This document shows positions 61,530 through 64,000 of a stretch of DNA of 64,000 nucleotides, in pieces (position 1 is the stretch's first letter; every line of letters begins with the position of its first letter). Under the pieces are notes generated by a model. That model saw only the letters and a list, made by a program, of their open reading frames with translations, had not been told where the DNA came from and ran no database searches. Source of the DNA: Verrucomicrobiota bacterium (GTDB lineage: Bacteria > Verrucomicrobiota > Verrucomicrobiia > Limisphaerales > UBA9464); NCBI GenBank assembly GCA_016871805.1, contig VHCG01000010.1, positions 17,678-81,677 on the forward strand. The letters run 5' to 3'. The translations under genes and the position numbers were made by a program.

Positions 61530-64000
61530 GAGATCGGATCCGAAAGAACCGTGCCGTCGTCGAGGTGTCCCGGAGTGCAATCGGGACCCCCTTTGTGAAT
61601 CCGGTGGTCGTCACCGGACTGCCGGGGATGGTGATCCAGTTCTGAAGATCGGAACTGGATTGAAGATCGTACGAGGAACCCTCCGGTCCGAAGCATAGCA
61701 GCTCGATCCCTCCGGCCGCCGCTTGGCAGACCAGTCGCGGCTCTAGGTCGTCATCGACAAGGACGATCTCGGTGCTGGAATCCTCGGTTCTGACTCGTGC
61801 GCCAGGTGGGGAACTCGGATCGATACGAAGGGTGAGCGTTAGAATCTCGTTGGCTTCGGCATCGGAGTCGTCGAGTACGAATGGAGGAAGGATCTTGATG
61901 AGCTCCCCAGGTGCGAAAGTCACAGTCATCGGGCCTCCGAGGTAGTCACGTCCTGCCGTCCCCGTTTCGGAACCTATGGAGACGATTGCCGTGATCGATC
62001 CGGCCGTTCCATCCTGGCGTCGGATCACGACGGAGGGTTGTCCCAGCGGCTGCTCCCTCAATTCGTAGCGTTTTTGTGCGAAGCCCAGTGTGCCGGGAGC
62101 GTCGTTGTCCACGACTCGGAGTGTTCCGGTGCTGGGGTTTTCCACGCTGGCACTGGCTGCTGATCCCGCCTGAAGCAGCAGGGTTGTTTTGAAGATCCGG
62201 GTGATCCCCGGGAGCTGATCATCGTCGACCAGCATCGATGGGCTTATGGTCCTCTGGATCTCCCCGTCAGCGAACCGGAGGCTAACGCGGTTTGTACGTA
62301 GGCCTTCAGACGGGTTCAACACGACTTCTACCGTGACGATTCCCGAGGCGCCGTTCCGTCGGACCACGGTCAATGGAACAGGCGAGTCGCCTGACTCAAG
62401 GATCTCGGCGTCCTCGTTGAGCAGGTTGAACGAACCCGCAGAAGAGAGCGTTCCTGCGAGATCCCCCACCGGGGCCTTGTCGATGGCCGCGAGTAGGGTG
62501 TCGCCGGTGAACTGGATCGTGAATCCATCGAGGCCGGTGGGATTCGTTGCGAGATCCAGAATTGCCCGGGTCACGTCCGTTTGGACCACGGTCTGAATCT
62601 GTGTGATCTGCCGGAGGGCCTCCACTGGATCGATTTCGGATGCCGCGGCTATCTTCAGCGTGTTCTGCTCCGAGATGGCCTCGGCAATACGGGAGGCGGT
62701 TGCCTCTGGGATCGATGTGCCAACCGAGGAGACCGTTGCCAAGAGTACAGAATGGATTGTGTCGGTGTTTTGCAGTTCGAGCGAGCCTACAGCCATGATG
62801 GTCTTGGCGATTTGATCCGTGACGATCGTCGAGGCCGTCTGGGTGTTGACCGATGGATCGAGTCCGCTCAGAAGAGTCGCAATCTGGGAAACCGTGTCCG
62901 CTACCCGCGCGGCAGCGGCTTGAAGGATGACGCCCTGGCGATTGCCTTGGAGAGCTGAGGAAATGGGGTCGAACTGGGTCAATGAAACCTCGGGCAGCCC
63001 CAAGGAGCGTTGAACGGTGGCCTCCGCGAGTGCGATCGAGTCCTGTCCCGAGGCGCGGGCCACGGAATCCACAAGGGTTGTCAAGGGAGTGACCACTGAC
63101 GCCCCGGGAGGTGCCATGAGCTGACCCTGGAGCTTCACACCGGTTCCGAGGTCCATTCCGCCCTGGGCGATGATACGACCCTCCTGGAGATCGATTTGGC
63201 CGTTTCGATTGGTATCAAAAACCGAGAGATCCACGTTGAGGGAAAAGTTCCCCTGCCGATCTGTGGAGGAGTTTGGCTCTGCCGTGTCAAAGGCTCCGTT
63301 CAGGTTGGCGTCAAACCAGACGAATCCCCCGGCGATGTAGCCATCGATCACTGTTCCCGTTACGGCCAATGGGATCGTATTGCGAGTGAGCGTGACCGTG
63401 AACGAACGGCTGACCGCGGTAACCCCATCGGTAACAGCGACGGTGACGACATTGGTGCTGGGACCCTGGGCCTCGGTGGGGTTCCAGGTCAGCACTCCGG
63501 CCGAGGTGACGGTCATGCCGGTGGGGCCGGAGGTGAGGGAGAACGTGAGGGTCTGGGCCGGGAGGTCGGCGTCAGTGGCCGAGAGGGTGAGGGCCAGGAC
63601 CTGTCCCTCGTCGAGGGTCTGGTCCGGAATGGCCGCGAAGACCGGAGCGGCGTTGACCTCGTTGACGGTGACGGTGAAGGAGCGGGTGGCGCTGGTGACG
63701 CCGTCGGAGACGGCGACGGTGACGGTGTAGGAACCCGGGCCCTGGGTCTCGGTGGGGTTCCAGGTCAGCACTCCGGCCGAGGTGACGGTCATGCCGGTGG
63801 GGCCGGAGGTGAGGGAGAACGTGAGGGTCTGGGCCGGGAGGTCGGCGTCAGTGGCCGAGAGGGTGAGGGCCAGGACCTGTCCCTCGTCGAGGGTCTGGTC
63901 CGGAATGGCCGCGAAGACCGGAGCGGCGTTGACCTCGTTGACGGTGACGGTGAAGGAGCGGGTGGCGCTGGTGACGCCGTCGGAGACGGCGACGGTGACG
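61525..64000 (-). CDS. giant repeat protein with Ig-like and Calx-beta domains, N-terminal part beyond window
   Basis: At least 825 residues of a secreted multidomain protein, reading open to the window edge; start not seen. From the edge inward come near-identical 92-residue Ig-like repeats (each with APVFAAIPDQTLDEGQVLAL and MTVTSAGVLTWNPTE), then one diverged copy, an EF-hand-like calcium segment (GFVWFDANLNGAFDTAEP and FDTNRNGQIDLQEG), an Ala/Thr-rich helical stretch, two Calx-beta-type domains (GSFNLLNEDAEILESGDSP; YELREQPLGQPSVVIRRQDG) and a C-terminal module (GSSYDLQSSSDLQNWITIPG). Probable surface adhesin or matrix protein. Convergent with the FucU-like gene. Confidence 0.85.
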   Translation of the reverse strand, partial: VTVAVSDGVTSATRSFTVTVNEVNAAPVFAAIPDQTLDEGQVLALTLSATDADLPAQTLTFSLTSGPTGMTVTSAGVLTWNPTETQGPGSYTVTVAVSDGVTSATRSFTVTVNEVNAAPVFAAIPDQTLDEGQVLALTLSATDADLPAQTLTFSLTSGPTGMTVTSAGVLTWNPTEAQGPSTNVVTVAVTDGVTAVSRSFTVTLTRNTIPLAVTGTVIDGYIAGGFVWFDANLNGAFDTAEPNSSTDRQGNFSLNVDLSVFDTNRNGQIDLQEGRIIAQGGMDLGTGVKLQGQLMAPPGASVVTPLTTLVDSVARASGQDSIALAEATVQRSLGLPEVSLTQFDPISSALQGNRQGVILQAAAARVADTVSQIATLLSGLDPSVNTQTASTIVTDQIAKTIMAVGSLELQNTDTIHSVLLATVSSVGTSIPEATASRIAEAISEQNTLKIAAASEIDPVEALRQITQIQTVVQTDVTRAILDLATNPTGLDGFTIQFTGDTLLAAIDKAPVGDLAGTLSSAGSFNLLNEDAEILESGDSPVPLTVVRRNGASGIVTVEVVLNPSEGLRTNRVSLRFADGEIQRTISPSMLVDDDQLPGITRIFKTTLLLQAGSAASASVENPSTGTLRVVDNDAPGTLGFAQKRYELREQPLGQPSVVIRRQDGTAGSITAIVSIGSETGTAGRDYLGGPMTVTFAPGELIKILPPFVLDDSDAEANEILTLTLRIDPSSPPGARVRTEDSSTEIVLVDDDLEPRLVCQAAAGGIELLCFGPEGSSYDLQSSSDLQNWITIPGSPVTTTGFTKGVPIALRDTSTTARFFRIRSP
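63481..64000 (-). repeat. 276-bp perfect tandem DNA repeat within the giant protein
   Basis: Unit 63481-63756 is followed at 63757 by a second unit, identical base for base for the 244 bases visible before the window ends. Each unit encodes one 92-residue Ig-like domain. The preceding domain (63205-63480 side) is clearly diverged in DNA, so homogenisation is recent or continuing. Confidence 0.9.

Noticed and set aside
1..64000. CRISPR arrays, tRNA or rRNA genes, insertion sequences, attachment sites
   Set aside because: No regularly spaced short repeats, cloverleaf-like sequences, transposase or integrase motifs were seen on reading both strands; a tRNA could still be missed without a covariance search.

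Overview
The window is GC-rich bacterial chromosome from a Gram-negative organism. It most resembles Verrucomicrobiota, probably the Limisphaerales/Pedosphaera-type lineage. This placement is an inference from gene content: a [13 protein letters not shown] prepilin with an H-X9-DG tail, a PEP-CTERM-like exported protein, an FG-GAP/ASPIC-UnbV protein, a lipoprotein formylglycine-generating enzyme, a NanM-like kelch protein, and very large Ig-like/Calx-beta repeat proteins. No rRNA, tRNA, insertion sequence, phage or CRISPR array was recognised.

Layout. 0-6.3 kb: envelope glycan block with an MsbA-like exporter (cut by the window edge), two family-9 glycosyltransferases, a DegT sugar aminotransferase and an FkbM methyltransferase. 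6.4-10.5 kb: two exported proteins, one PEP-CTERM-like and one subtilisin-like protease with a PA insert. 10.5-13.4 kb: aminotransferase, YbaY-type lipoprotein, orphan ABC ATPase. 13.4-20.9 kb: aa3-type cytochrome oxidase operon, in the order cupredoxin, heme A synthase, heme O synthase, subunits I, III and IV, two small membrane proteins, and subunit II last; a CRP/FNR-like dyad and a promoter-like sequence precede it. 20.9-25.5 kb: minus-strand, mostly overlapping luxE-luxC-queD-rsgA run plus a membrane protein. 25.5-28.9 kb: kelch protein and a large secreted-protein gene broken by two in-frame stops. 29.1-34.4 kb: rpsL-rpsG, terminator, fusA-rpsJ-rplC-rplD-rplW, terminator; tuf and rplB onward are absent.

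34.4-44.2 kb: radical SAM enzyme, threonine aldolase, NtrC-type regulator, NAD synthetase, DUF192 lipoprotein, molybdopterin oxidoreductase and gltX. 44.2-47.7 kb: TetR-controlled efflux operon (tetR, FtsX-like permease, ATPase, HlyD adaptor), all coupled by ATGA overlaps, with a near-palindromic operator in front. 47.8-51.8 kb: D-threonine aldolase-like PLP enzyme, M19 dipeptidase, a small conserved protein, and a fumarylacetoacetase-family hydrolase with a coupled small protein. 51.8-61.5 kb: FtsK, prepilin-like protein, ASPIC/UnbV protein, formylglycine-generating enzyme, Nudix hydrolase, Tat-exported metallophosphoesterase and FucU/RbsD mutarotase. 61.5 kb to the end: the C-terminal part of a giant repeat protein whose 276-bp DNA repeat is perfectly duplicated at the window edge.

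The best candidates for something not yet described are: the oxidase operon with its CxxCFG membrane protein and enlarged subunit III; the LuxE/LuxC acyl-reductase pair coupled to queD and rsgA; the shared 17-nt leader of rpsG and rpsJ; and the dyad family GATGCAGTG..CTGCA.
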